DNA of 23,284 bases from an uncultured Collinsella sp. (lineage in GTDB: Bacteria; Actinomycetota; Coriobacteriia; Coriobacteriales; Coriobacteriaceae): assembly GCA_900755005.1 (NCBI GenBank), contig CAAEEX010000090.1:1-23284 (forward strand), read 5' to 3'. The position numbers were made by a program, and so were the translations under genes. The notes beneath the pieces were generated by a model. That model was not told the origin of the DNA, made no database searches, and was given only the letters and a program-made list of their open reading frames with translations. Below are positions 13,816-20,672 of the stretch, one piece after another; positions within the stretch are counted from its first letter, which is position 1; each line of letters opens with the position of its first letter.

Positions 13816-15321
13816 CTATTGAGGAAGCTCGATTTCGGCTTCCGACGGGATGCGGAAGTAGGTCTCAGTCCAGTCGGTGAGTTTGTGCTCGAGCTCGCGG
13901 GTGATGGCGCCGTCGAGCATGCGCCAGGTCCAGTTGCCGCCCAGGGTGGCAGGGGTGTTGATGCGCGCCTCATTGCCCAGGTTAAGCAGGTCCTGCATGG
14001 TGTAGATGCACGTGTCGCTCACGCTGGCGGCGATGGTGCGATTGAGTGCATCTGCCATGGGTTCGCCGGCCTGCTGATGGGTGTACAGGGCTGCCTGCTC
14101 GCACTGACGCGGGGTGGCCGTTCCCTCAAGCCAGCCGCGCGCCGTCTCGTTGTCGTGGGTGCCCACATAGGCGACGGTGTTGGCGATGTAGTTATGCGGC
14201 AGGTAGTACGAGTTGGTGCCCTCAAAGGCGAACTGCAGGATCTTCATGCCGGGGAAACCCGAGTTGTCGCGCATGTCGATGACGCCGGGGGTGAGGAAGC
14301 CCAGGTCCTCGGCGATGATGGGCAGCGTGCCGAGCTTTTCCTCGAGCGTCTTGAAGAGCTTGAGGCCGGGACCCTGCGTCCACGAACCGTAGGACGAATC
14401 AGGCGAGGAGAACGGCACCTCCCAATAGGCCTCGAAGCCGCGGAAGTGATCCAGGCGGATGACGTCGTACATGTCGAGGGCGGCGCGAATGCGGCCCTCC
14501 CACCAGGAGAAGCCGTCGGCCTCCATGGCGTCCCAGTCGTAGATGGGGTTGCCCCAGTACTGGCCGGTGGCCGAGAACTGGTCGGGCGGCGTGCCGGCGA
14601 CGCTCACGGGATTGCCGGCGGCGTCGATCTTAAAGAGCTCGGGTGTCGCCCACATCTCGACGGAGTCACGCGAGACATAGATGGGCAGGTCGCCGATGAT
14701 GAGAATGTCGCGCTCGTTGGCATAGGCCTTGAGGCGGCTCCACTGGCGATCGAAGAAGTACTGCGTCATCTGGTGGTAGAGCATACGCGCCGGATGGTCG
14801 GCGCAGACCTTGGCGGAAGCCTCGCCGCGGGTGCGGAGCTCCGCGGGCCACTCCCAAAACGCCTTGAGACCGCACTCCTCTTTGACGGTCATGAACTCAC
14901 AGTAGGGGATGAGCCAGTCCTCGTTGGCCTGGATAAAGTCATCGAAATCGGCCGGCTTGTCGGCAGCAAAGCGCTCGGCGGCGCGGTCGAGAATCTGACG
15001 GCGGCCGCCAAAGATAGCACCGTAGTCGACATTGCTGGGGTCGGATCCCAGATACACGCCATCGATATCGCGCTGCTCCAGATACCCTGCCTCGATAAGC
15101 TCGGCAAAGTCGATAAAGTTGGGGTTGCCTGCGCGGGCCGAGAACGACTGATAGGGCGAATCGCCATAGCTGGTCGTCGTAAGGGGCAGAATCTGCCAGT
15201 AATGTTGTTTGCACGAGGCGAGAAAATCGACGAAGTCGTAGGCATTCCAGCCAAAGCCGCCGATTCCGTATGGTCCGGGCAGAGATGAGACGGGCATGAG
15301 GACGCCGCTTGCACGCTCCAT
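13816..15321 (-). CDS. malQ: 4-alpha-glucanotransferase (amylomaltase)
   Basis: 501 residues from the ATG at 15321. Family GH77, which transfers glucan segments between maltodextrins and frees glucose. Conserved parts are SGVLMPVSSLPGPYGIGGFG (5-24), GDLPIYVSRDSVEMW, VAGTPPDQFSATGQYWGNP, nucleophile RLDHFRG (Asp291), acid/base IAEDLG (Glu338) and THDNETARGW (Asp390). It has the short, single-chain layout of bacterial amylomaltases without the extra N-terminal domain of E. coli MalQ. Start choice: the frame extends to GTG (15333) and TTG (15336); the ATG keeps the family-typical N-terminus and has GGTGAG 7 bases upstream, while AAGAAGG could serve the GTG. Upstream is a near-palindromic site shared with the sugar-uptake promoters. 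Confidence 0.97.
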   Translation of the reverse strand: MERASGVLMPVSSLPGPYGIGGFGWNAYDFVDFLASCKQHYWQILPLTTTSYGDSPYQSFSARAGNPNFIDFAELIEAGYLEQRDIDGVYLGSDPSNVDYGAIFGGRRQILDRAAERFAADKPADFDDFIQANEDWLIPYCEFMTVKEECGLKAFWEWPAELRTRGEASAKVCADHPARMLYHQMTQYFFDRQWSRLKAYANERDILIIGDLPIYVSRDSVEMWATPELFKIDAAGNPVSVAGTPPDQFSATGQYWGNPIYDWDAMEADGFSWWEGRIRAALDMYDVIRLDHFRGFEAYWEVPFSSPDSSYGSWTQGPGLKLFKTLEEKLGTLPIIAEDLGFLTPGVIDMRDNSGFPGMKILQFAFEGTNSYYLPHNYIANTVAYVGTHDNETARGWLEGTATPRQCEQAALYTHQQAGEPMADALNRTIAASVSDTCIYTMQDLLNLGNEARINTPATLGGNWTWRMLDGAITRELEHKLTDWTETYFRIPSEAEIELPQ

Positions 15322-15406
15322 GAATGCGCTCACCAACCTTCTTGTTGTGGGGTCGGCCTGCCGATGGGTATGCAGTCCGCCTCCGATGTTCTGATTCGAT
15401 ACGCCT

Positions 15407-15433
15407 ATTGTAAAACATGTTGTTTAAACATGT
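15407..15433 (-). promoter_or_regulatory. malQ promoter with candidate operator
   Basis: ACATGTT-GTTTA-AACATGT (15415-15433) is an inverted repeat with 7-bp arms. It contains TTGTTTAAACAT (15420-15431), close to the sites near gntR, the PTS gene and the ABC operon. On the minus strand a -10-like TACAAT (15412 down to 15407) lies just downstream; no good -35 is seen at 17 bases, so the site may overlap it. This fits control of malQ, and perhaps of glgP, by the same regulator as sugar uptake. Confidence 0.5.
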
Positions 15434-15490
15434 ACAGGCAAGATAAAAAAGTTGGTCGATTTTCGGCGAATGGCTACATGCCATGAAAAA

Positions 15491-15519
15491 GCCCCGACCT
15501 CACAACGTGAGATCGGGGC
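15491..15519 (-). terminator. Terminator of galE
   Basis: GCCCCGACCTCAC (15491-15503) and GTGAGATCGGGGC (15507-15519) form a 13-bp stem with one wobble pair and a tight loop. On the minus strand TTTTTC follows. It lies about 22 bases after the galE stop and separates galE from malQ. Confidence 0.9.
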
Positions 15520-15541
15520 AAGAACGGTATGTAGGTTTTTG

Positions 15542-16603
15542 CTACTCGGCGTCGGCGAAGCCGTTGGGGTTGTGGCTCTGCCAGTTCCAGCTATCGCGGC
15601 ACATGTCCGCGATGTCGTACTGGGCCTTCCAGCCCATCATGCGCTCGGCCTTGGAGGCATCGCACCAGTTGGCAGCGATGTCGCCGGCGCGGCGCTCGCG
15701 GATCACGTAGGGCAGCTCCTTGCCACAAGCCTTGGAGAAGGCGGCGACGACCTCGAGTACCGAGGTGCCGGTGCCGGTGCCCAGGTTGAAGATCTCGACG
15801 CCGGTCTTGCCGTTCATCCAGTTAAGGGCGGCAACGTGACCAGAGGCCAGATCGCACACGTGGATGTAGTCGCGCACGCCGGTGCCGTCGGGGGTGGGGT
15901 AGTCGTTGCCAAAGACCTGAACGGCCTCGAGCTTGCCCACGGCGACCTGGGCGACATAGGGCACCAGGTTGTTGGGGATGCCCTTGGGGTCCTCGCCGAT
16001 CAGGCCCGACGGATGAGCGCCGATGGGGTTGAAGTAACGGAGCAGCACGACGTCCCACTCGGGGTCGGCGGTGTGGACGTCCATAAGGATCTGCTCGATC
16101 ATCCACTTGGTCCAGCCATAGGGGTTGGTTGCGGGCTTCTTGGGGTCTTCCTCGGTGACGGGCGGGTTGTCCGGGTCGCCGTAGACGGTCGAGGAGCTCG
16201 AGAAGATGATGGACTTGCAGCCATGGTTGCGCATGACGTCGATGAGCACCAGGGTGTTCTCGATGTTGTTGTGGTAGTACTCGACGGGCTTGCTCACCGA
16301 CTCGCCAACGGCCTTAAAGCCGGCGAAGTGGATGACGCGGTCGATCTGGTGGGTATCGAAGATCTTGTTCATCGCATCGCGGTCGAGCACGTTGGCCTCG
16401 TAGAAGGTGAGGTTCTTGGCGGCCTCGTCGCCCACGATGGTCTTGACGCGGTCGATGGCAACGGCGCTGGAGTTGGAGAGGTCATCGACGATGACGACCT
16501 GGTAGCCGCCCTCGAGCAGCTGAACGACGGTGTGCGAGCCGATAAAGCCGGCGCCGCCGGTAACGAGGACGCAGGTGTCTTTGGGGTCGAGTGCTTTGGA
16601 CAT
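15542..16603 (-). CDS. galE: UDP-glucose 4-epimerase
   Basis: 353 residues from the ATG at 16603, chosen because AGGAG lies 5 bases upstream and the longer open frame adds an unconserved N-terminus. An extended short-chain dehydrogenase that interconverts UDP-galactose and UDP-glucose in the cytoplasm using bound NAD. The NAD-binding loop GGAGFIG is at 16-22. The catalytic set is SSSSTVYG (136-142) with Tyr162 and Lys166 in PYGWTK. The mid-region RYFNPIGAHPSGLIGEDP and the C-terminal RERRAGDIAANW segment are typical of GalE. It has its own -10-like TATACT upstream and its own terminator, so it is probably transcribed alone. It feeds galactose into the Leloir pathway and supplies nucleotide sugars for envelope glycans. 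Confidence 0.97.
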   Translation of the reverse strand: MSKALDPKDTCVLVTGGAGFIGSHTVVQLLEGGYQVVIVDDLSNSSAVAIDRVKTIVGDEAAKNLTFYEANVLDRDAMNKIFDTHQIDRVIHFAGFKAVGESVSKPVEYYHNNIENTLVLIDVMRNHGCKSIIFSSSSTVYGDPDNPPVTEEDPKKPATNPYGWTKWMIEQILMDVHTADPEWDVVLLRYFNPIGAHPSGLIGEDPKGIPNNLVPYVAQVAVGKLEAVQVFGNDYPTPDGTGVRDYIHVCDLASGHVAALNWMNGKTGVEIFNLGTGTGTSVLEVVAAFSKACGKELPYVIRERRAGDIAANWCDASKAERMMGWKAQYDIADMCRDSWNWQSHNPNGFADAE

Positions 16604-16640
16604 GTAGTCTCCTATCGAATCAGGAACACTTCTAGAGGGG

Positions 16641-16646
16641 AGTATA
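16641..16646 (-). promoter_or_regulatory. Candidate -10 of galE
   Basis: On the minus strand TATACT occurs 38 bases before the galE start codon. No clear -35 stands at 16-18 bases, so this is tentative. Confidence 0.4.
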
Positions 16647-16724
16647 GCGCAGGCGGGGACGCCCAAATGGTGCACTGTAGGAAAAGCAGAGGATTATGTT
16701 AACGTACTCATATAAGAGCTTGCT

Positions 16725-16869
16725 CAATTGTTACCTCAAATTTGACAATTGCTTACGAGCCGCCGACCTTGTAGTTTCCTGCCGTTCGTGGAAATCGTTG
16801 GGACGCGCCATATGTACGCTAATATGTATGAGTTGAGCGACATATAAATAAGCATGTAACGGAGTACAT
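16725..16869 (+). promoter_or_regulatory. Upstream region of the secreted hydrolase gene
   Basis: AT-rich leader of the gene at 16870. CAATTGT (16725-16731) and ACAATTG (16745-16751) form an inverted repeat with a 13-base spacer, and the second arm overlaps TTGACA (16742-16747), a perfect -35-like hexamer without an evident -10 at 17 bases. A second inverted pair, CATATGTAC (16809-16817) and GTACATATG (16864-16872), ends on the start codon and could fold over the ribosome binding site GGAG (16861-16864). Confidence 0.4.
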
Positions 16870-18075
16870 ATGTCACCAAACAGCGATTCCATCCTTTCCC
16901 AGGAGCTCTCGCGCCGCACTGCCCTTAAGGCCCTGTTCGGCGCCGCTTCTGCGGCAGTTCTTTTTGGCCTGCCCACTCGCGCCCATGCGGCGGAGGCTTC
17001 CAAAGAAACCACCGATAAATTGAATGCCGCCCAGGCCCAGCTCGATGAGGTTCAGGCCCAGCTCGACAGCATCGCAAATGAGTATGCGGCGCTGGCCAAC
17101 AAGAATGCCCAGACCCTCAACGACATCGAGAATGTCCAGGGCAAGATTGACGACACGCAGGCCCAGATCGATGAAAAGAAGGCCGAGCTCAAGAAGAAGC
17201 GCAACGACCTTTCCGATCGCGTGGCCGCCAGCTACAAGTCCGGCGGCACGAACATCCTGTCTTTGCTGCTGGCCTCTGGCTCGTTTGAGGAACTCGTCGC
17301 CAACGCGCATTACGTTGAGAAGATCAACAAGAGTGACCGCGATGCCATCGAGGATATCCAGACGATTCAGTCTGAGCTCGACGCACAGAAGACCGAGCTC
17401 GAAGCACAAAAGGCCGACCTGGAGAAACTCAAGGACCAGCAGACGGCTCAGATGCAGGATATGCAGGCCAAGCAGCAAGAAGTCCAGACCGTGCTGAACG
17501 GTCTTTCCGACGACGTCAAGGAGCTCATGGCTCAGCGCGATTCCGAGATCCTCGCTGCCGCCCAGGCCGAGGAGGCCGCTAGGAAGGCTGCCGCTGCCGC
17601 GGCTGCCGCGAACAAGAACAATTCCTACTCGGGTGGTTCAAGCTCGGGTGGCGGATCGTATGCGCCCGGAACCCCGCAACAGAATGCCGGCTCGGGCAAA
17701 CAGCAGGCCGTCGTCAACGCGTGCTACTCCACGCCTTCGCCGGGTCAGAACTGGTGCGCGGCGTGGGTTACCAATGTCTTCCGTAACGCCGGCGTTGGCT
17801 ACTTTGGCGGTAACGCGTGCGATATGTTTAACGCATGGTGCTATAGCTCCGACCGCTCGGCGCTGCAGGTGGGCATGATCGTGGCCGATTCCTCGCACAG
17901 CGGCACGGGTGCTCCGGGCCTTATCTACGGTCATGTGGGTATCTACGTTGGCGGCGGCATCGTTATGAGCAACGAGGGCGCCATTACGTCTAAGTCGCTT
18001 GATTCGTTTATTAGCTTCTATGGCACTGGCTCTGGCGTGCGTTGGGGCTGGCTCGGCGGTATCGCGCTGTCGTAA
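16870..18075 (+). CDS. Secreted coiled-coil peptidoglycan hydrolase (PcsB/CHAP-like)
   Basis: 401 residues. The N-terminus carries a twin-arginine-type signal peptide: SRRTALK (14-20), then a hydrophobic stretch and a likely cleavage after AHA (about residue 40). Residues about 45-235 are a long coiled coil with SYKSGGTNILSLLLASGSFE, typical of the PcsB/EnvC-like regulatory coiled coil. An Ala-rich and then Gly/Ser-rich linker (about 235-268) leads to a C-terminal cysteine-peptidase-type domain (about 275-401) with Cys296 in QNWCAAWV and His355 in YGHVGIYVGGG; the third residue is probably Asn368 or Glu369. This is the NlpC/P60-CHAP fold, which cuts peptidoglycan cross-links or stems during cell separation. 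Start: ATG with GGAG 5 bases upstream. The coiled coil presumably gates activity, as in PcsB; the partner (FtsEX-like) is not in this window. Confidence 0.88.
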   Translation: MSPNSDSILSQELSRRTALKALFGAASAAVLFGLPTRAHAAEASKETTDKLNAAQAQLDEVQAQLDSIANEYAALANKNAQTLNDIENVQGKIDDTQAQIDEKKAELKKKRNDLSDRVAASYKSGGTNILSLLLASGSFEELVANAHYVEKINKSDRDAIEDIQTIQSELDAQKTELEAQKADLEKLKDQQTAQMQDMQAKQQEVQTVLNGLSDDVKELMAQRDSEILAAAQAEEAARKAAAAAAAANKNNSYSGGSSSGGGSYAPGTPQQNAGSGKQQAVVNACYSTPSPGQNWCAAWVTNVFRNAGVGYFGGNACDMFNAWCYSSDRSALQVGMIVADSSHSGTGAPGLIYGHVGIYVGGGIVMSNEGAITSKSLDSFISFYGTGSGVRWGWLGGIALS

Positions 18076-18087
18076 CTGCGGCTTGGT

Positions 18088-18212
18088 CCGGGACAGTCCG
18101 AGAGGCATAAGGTTGCCTGCTCGGGCAGTCCTGCTCGCACGGAGAGCACATTAAGTGCTCTCCGGCTCGTGTGGAACTCGCGATCAACCTTATGCCTCTC
18201 GGACTGTCCCGG
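18088..18212. repeat. Perfect 28-bp inverted repeat element
   Basis: Bases 18088-18115 and 18185-18212 are exact reverse complements (28 of 28; outer end CCGGGACAGTCC, inner end CATAAGGTTG). The 69-base interior contains a second perfect hairpin, CGGAGAGCAC (18140-18149) with GTGCTCTCCG (18155-18164) and loop ATTAA. The element begins 12 bases after the hydrolase stop codon. There is no U-tract, and a normal terminator lies further on at 18269, so it is not needed for termination. It could be a small non-autonomous mobile element, a dispersed palindromic repeat, or a structured RNA. Confidence 0.8.
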
Positions 18213-18268
18213 CCCTCTCGGGTCCTGAGCGCGACACACCGGACTGGGTTATCTGAATAAATATGGTG

Positions 18269-18295
18269 AAGGCCCCTTTCGGGGCCTTCTTTGTT
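18269..18295 (+). terminator. Terminator after the secreted hydrolase gene
   Basis: AAGGCCCC (18269-18276) pairs with GGGGCCTT (18281-18288) around loop TTTC and is followed by CTTTGTT. It sits just beyond the convergent murB stop and could serve both strands, though the U-tract is better on the plus strand. Confidence 0.8.
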
Positions 18296-19256
18296 AAAGG
18301 AATTCGCCGACTCGGTGGACTTCGGGTTCTAGGTCTACGCCGAATTGGTCTTTGACGGTTGCCTGGATGTGGCGGATGAGTTCGTCGACATCGGCGGCGG
18401 TGGCGTGGTCGGCGTTGACGATGAAGCCGCAGTGCTTCTCGCTCACCTGCGCGCCGCCAACGGCGTGTCCTCGCAGGCCGGCGTCCATGATGAGCTTGCC
18501 GGCAAAGTAGCCCTCGGGGCGCTTGAAGGTGGAGCCGGCGCTCGGCATGTCGAGCGGCTGCTTGTCCTCGCGGCGCTGGCGGTAGTCATCCATGTCGGCC
18601 TTGATCATCGCGGCGTTGCCCGGGGCGAGATTGAAAGTGGCCGAAAGCACGATGAAGCCGTCGTCGGCGATGCGGCTCTTGCGATAACCCAGGTTGAGCT
18701 CGTCGACATCGAACTCGATAATGCTGCCGCTACCGCGGGTGCCGTCGTCGAGCATGCGGGCGGGCTTGTAGACGCGCACGGACTCCAGCACATCGGCCAT
18801 GCAGGCGCCGTATGCTCCGGCGTTCATGTAGCAGGCGCCGCCGACCGATCCGGGAATGCCCGAGATGGGCTCCATGCCGGTGAGACCGGCCTCGGCTGCC
18901 GCCGCGGCGACATCGGAAAGCAGCGCACCGGCGGCCGCCGTGACATGCGTGCCATTGACCGTAATGTCGGAGAGGCCCTCGCCCAGCGCTACGACGATCC
19001 CGCGGATGCCCTTGTCGCCGACGAGCAAGTCGGAGCCGTTGCCCACGATGGTGAGTGGCAGATCGCAGCGATAGCAGGTATCGAGCGTGGCGACGAGGCC
19101 CTGCTCGGTATCGGGCGTGACAAAGACGTCGGCCGGGCCGCCGATCTTAAACGTGGTGTGCTCGCGCATGGGCTCGCTCATCAGCACGTTGTCCTCGCCG
19201 GCAACGCCAGCGAGCGCGCACAGCAGGTCCTCGTTAAAAAAGTCGTTCTCGTGCAT
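18294..19256 (-). CDS. murB: UDP-N-acetylenolpyruvoylglucosamine reductase
   Basis: 320 residues from the ATG at 19256 (AAGGCGG 8 bases upstream); the open frame extends 33 codons further but without conserved sequence. Cytoplasmic FAD enzyme that uses NADPH to make UDP-MurNAc, the second committed step of peptidoglycan precursor synthesis. Landmarks are TTFKIGGPADVFV, VGNGSDLLVGD, the FAD-binding PGSVGGACYMNAGAYG, LGYRKS, the proton-donor serine in SAGSTFKRP (about Ser242) and the C-terminal glutamate in LEPEVHRVG (about Glu312). The single-tyrosine-loop layout fits a short MurB. It is convergent with the secreted hydrolase gene and divergent from the LacI-family gene. Confidence 0.97.
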   Translation of the reverse strand: MHENDFFNEDLLCALAGVAGEDNVLMSEPMREHTTFKIGGPADVFVTPDTEQGLVATLDTCYRCDLPLTIVGNGSDLLVGDKGIRGIVVALGEGLSDITVNGTHVTAAAGALLSDVAAAAAEAGLTGMEPISGIPGSVGGACYMNAGAYGACMADVLESVRVYKPARMLDDGTRGSGSIIEFDVDELNLGYRKSRIADDGFIVLSATFNLAPGNAAMIKADMDDYRQRREDKQPLDMPSAGSTFKRPEGYFAGKLIMDAGLRGHAVGGAQVSEKHCGFIVNADHATAADVDELIRHIQATVKDQFGVDLEPEVHRVGEFL

Positions 19257-19398
19257 ACGAATATCCGCCTTTTGGTGGTCGTTGTCATCAATCGATTGCA
19301 ATATACCCCACCCGGACGGATTTGGTGCGCTGGCGGCGATAAAACAGCCGTCCACCGGATTGGTAAAGTGTTTATCACCGAGGTAGAGGGGTAGTCGC

Positions 19399-19404
19399 TA
19401 TACT
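19399..19404 (+). promoter_or_regulatory. Candidate -10 of the LacI-family gene
   Basis: TATACT lies 35 bases before the start codon in the divergent murB/lacI-family gap. No convincing -35 stands at 16-18 bases. The same hexamer appears upstream of xfp and galE. Confidence 0.4.
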
Positions 19405-19439
19405 TTCAAGAGATTGCGCGTAAACCCGGAAGGAGCGAG

Positions 19440-20468
19440 ATGGCCAACAAAGTCACCCTCAAGCAGATCGCCCAGGAGGTGGGGCTTTCCCCCTCGTCGG
19501 TCTCGCTTGTTCTCAATAATCGGCCCTGTCGCATCTCGGAAGAAAACCGCAAGCTCATCAAGGAGGTCGCGGCGCGCAACCACTATGTTCCCAACCAGAT
19601 TGCGCGCAGCCTGGTCATGCGCGAGTCGCGCACGCTGGGCCTTATCGTCCCTAACATCGAGAGCCGCTTTTTTGCCTCGCTCGCCGGTAGCCTGGAAAAG
19701 CGCTGCCGCGAGGACGGCTATGCGCTCTTCATTACCAGCTCGGGCGGCAGCGCCGATGACGATCTGGAGCTGCTGCGCCAGCTGGTGACGCGCGGCGTTG
19801 ATGGCGTCTTTCTGGTGGTGGGTGACGAGTTCTCCGACGACCGCGCCCTGCGCGAAGAAGTCAGCCATCTGCCTATCCCTGCCGTGATGGTCGACCGTGC
19901 CATTGAGGGGCTCGAGTGCGACAAAGTGATGTTCGACCACGAGATGGGTGGCTACATGGCCACTCGCTATCTGATCGAGCAGGGTCACCGTCGCATTGCC
20001 TGCTTGGTTAACGCGCGCCGTTCCAATACGGGGCGTAAGCGACTTGCCGGCTATGAGCGCGCGCTGCGCGAGGTTGGCCTGCCTATCGACGCACGTTTGG
20101 AGTTTGAGAGCGAGTACTACATTCCGAGTGCCTACGAGGCCTCGGAGGCGGTGCTCGCAACTGATGCCACCGCTGTGTTCGCAAGTTCGGATAACATCGC
20201 CCTCGGTCTGCTCAAGCGCTTGCACGAGATGGGGAAGAGCATCCCGGGCGATATCTCGGTGGTGAGCTATGACAACTCGGCGGCCGACGTTCTCTTTGAG
20301 CCGGCGCTGACCGCGATTGAGCAGGATCCTGGTGTCCTTGCGGAGCATGCTTTTGGCTGCATGTCCAAGCGTCTTGCCGGTAGGGGCGGCAGGCGTGCCG
20401 AAGAGGTCGTCCTGGAGCCGGCGCTTATCGTTAAGGGCAGCGTGCTCGAGCTTACTAAACACAACTAA
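19440..20468 (+). CDS. LacI-family transcriptional regulator
   Basis: 342 residues. The N-terminal helix-turn-helix and hinge helix occupy about 5-60 (VTLKQIAQEVGLSPSSVSLV, then ARSLVMRESRTLGLIVPNI). The rest is a periplasmic-binding-protein-like effector domain (about 62-330), including the family motif AVFASSDNIALGLLKRLHEMG. Start: ATG with GGAAGGAG 5 bases upstream. It lies immediately upstream of xfp on the same strand, and the gap holds two LacI-type operators, so it probably controls xfp and perhaps itself. The effector is not evident; a sugar or sugar phosphate is expected from the family. Confidence 0.95.
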   Translation: MANKVTLKQIAQEVGLSPSSVSLVLNNRPCRISEENRKLIKEVAARNHYVPNQIARSLVMRESRTLGLIVPNIESRFFASLAGSLEKRCREDGYALFITSSGGSADDDLELLRQLVTRGVDGVFLVVGDEFSDDRALREEVSHLPIPAVMVDRAIEGLECDKVMFDHEMGGYMATRYLIEQGHRRIACLVNARRSNTGRKRLAGYERALREVGLPIDARLEFESEYYIPSAYEASEAVLATDATAVFASSDNIALGLLKRLHEMGKSIPGDISVVSYDNSAADVLFEPALTAIEQDPGVLAEHAFGCMSKRLAGRGGRRAEEVVLEPALIVKGSVLELTKHN

Positions 20469-20614
20469 ACACGTTTACCAATTTGCAGAGACCGAATGTG
20501 GAGCACCTGTGACAATCAACGCCGCAGGTGAATGTCGCGTTTTGCTAATCGATGGGATTGATAAGGGTGATAAAACGTTTTTTCACCATGATAAAACGTT
20601 TTAGCAAATATACT
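20466..20614 (+). promoter_or_regulatory. xfp promoter with two LacI-type operators
   Basis: Two sites with the central CG typical of LacI-family operators occur: AAAACGTTTT at 20572-20581 and TAAAACGTTTTA at 20592-20603. Both are preceded by the same GATAAAACG context, and their centres are 21 bp apart, two helical turns. A -10-like TATACT follows at 20609-20614, so the second operator falls in the -10/-35 spacer, a standard repression geometry. A weaker TAAACACGTTTA (20466-20477) overlaps the stop codon of the regulator gene and could be an auxiliary site. Confidence 0.7.
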
Positions 20615-20672
20615 GGTCCCAACGAAAGGTTGCCGTATTGGAGGGTGACCGCACAGCGAAGGGACATAAACA

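Noticed and set aside
13819..15288. 489-residue plus-strand open frame opposite malQ
   Set aside because: It mirrors the real gene on the minus strand and has no recognisable domain or start signal.
18088..18212. Terminator of the secreted hydrolase gene
   Set aside because: The long stem has no U-tract, and a standard terminator with one is present at 18269-18295.
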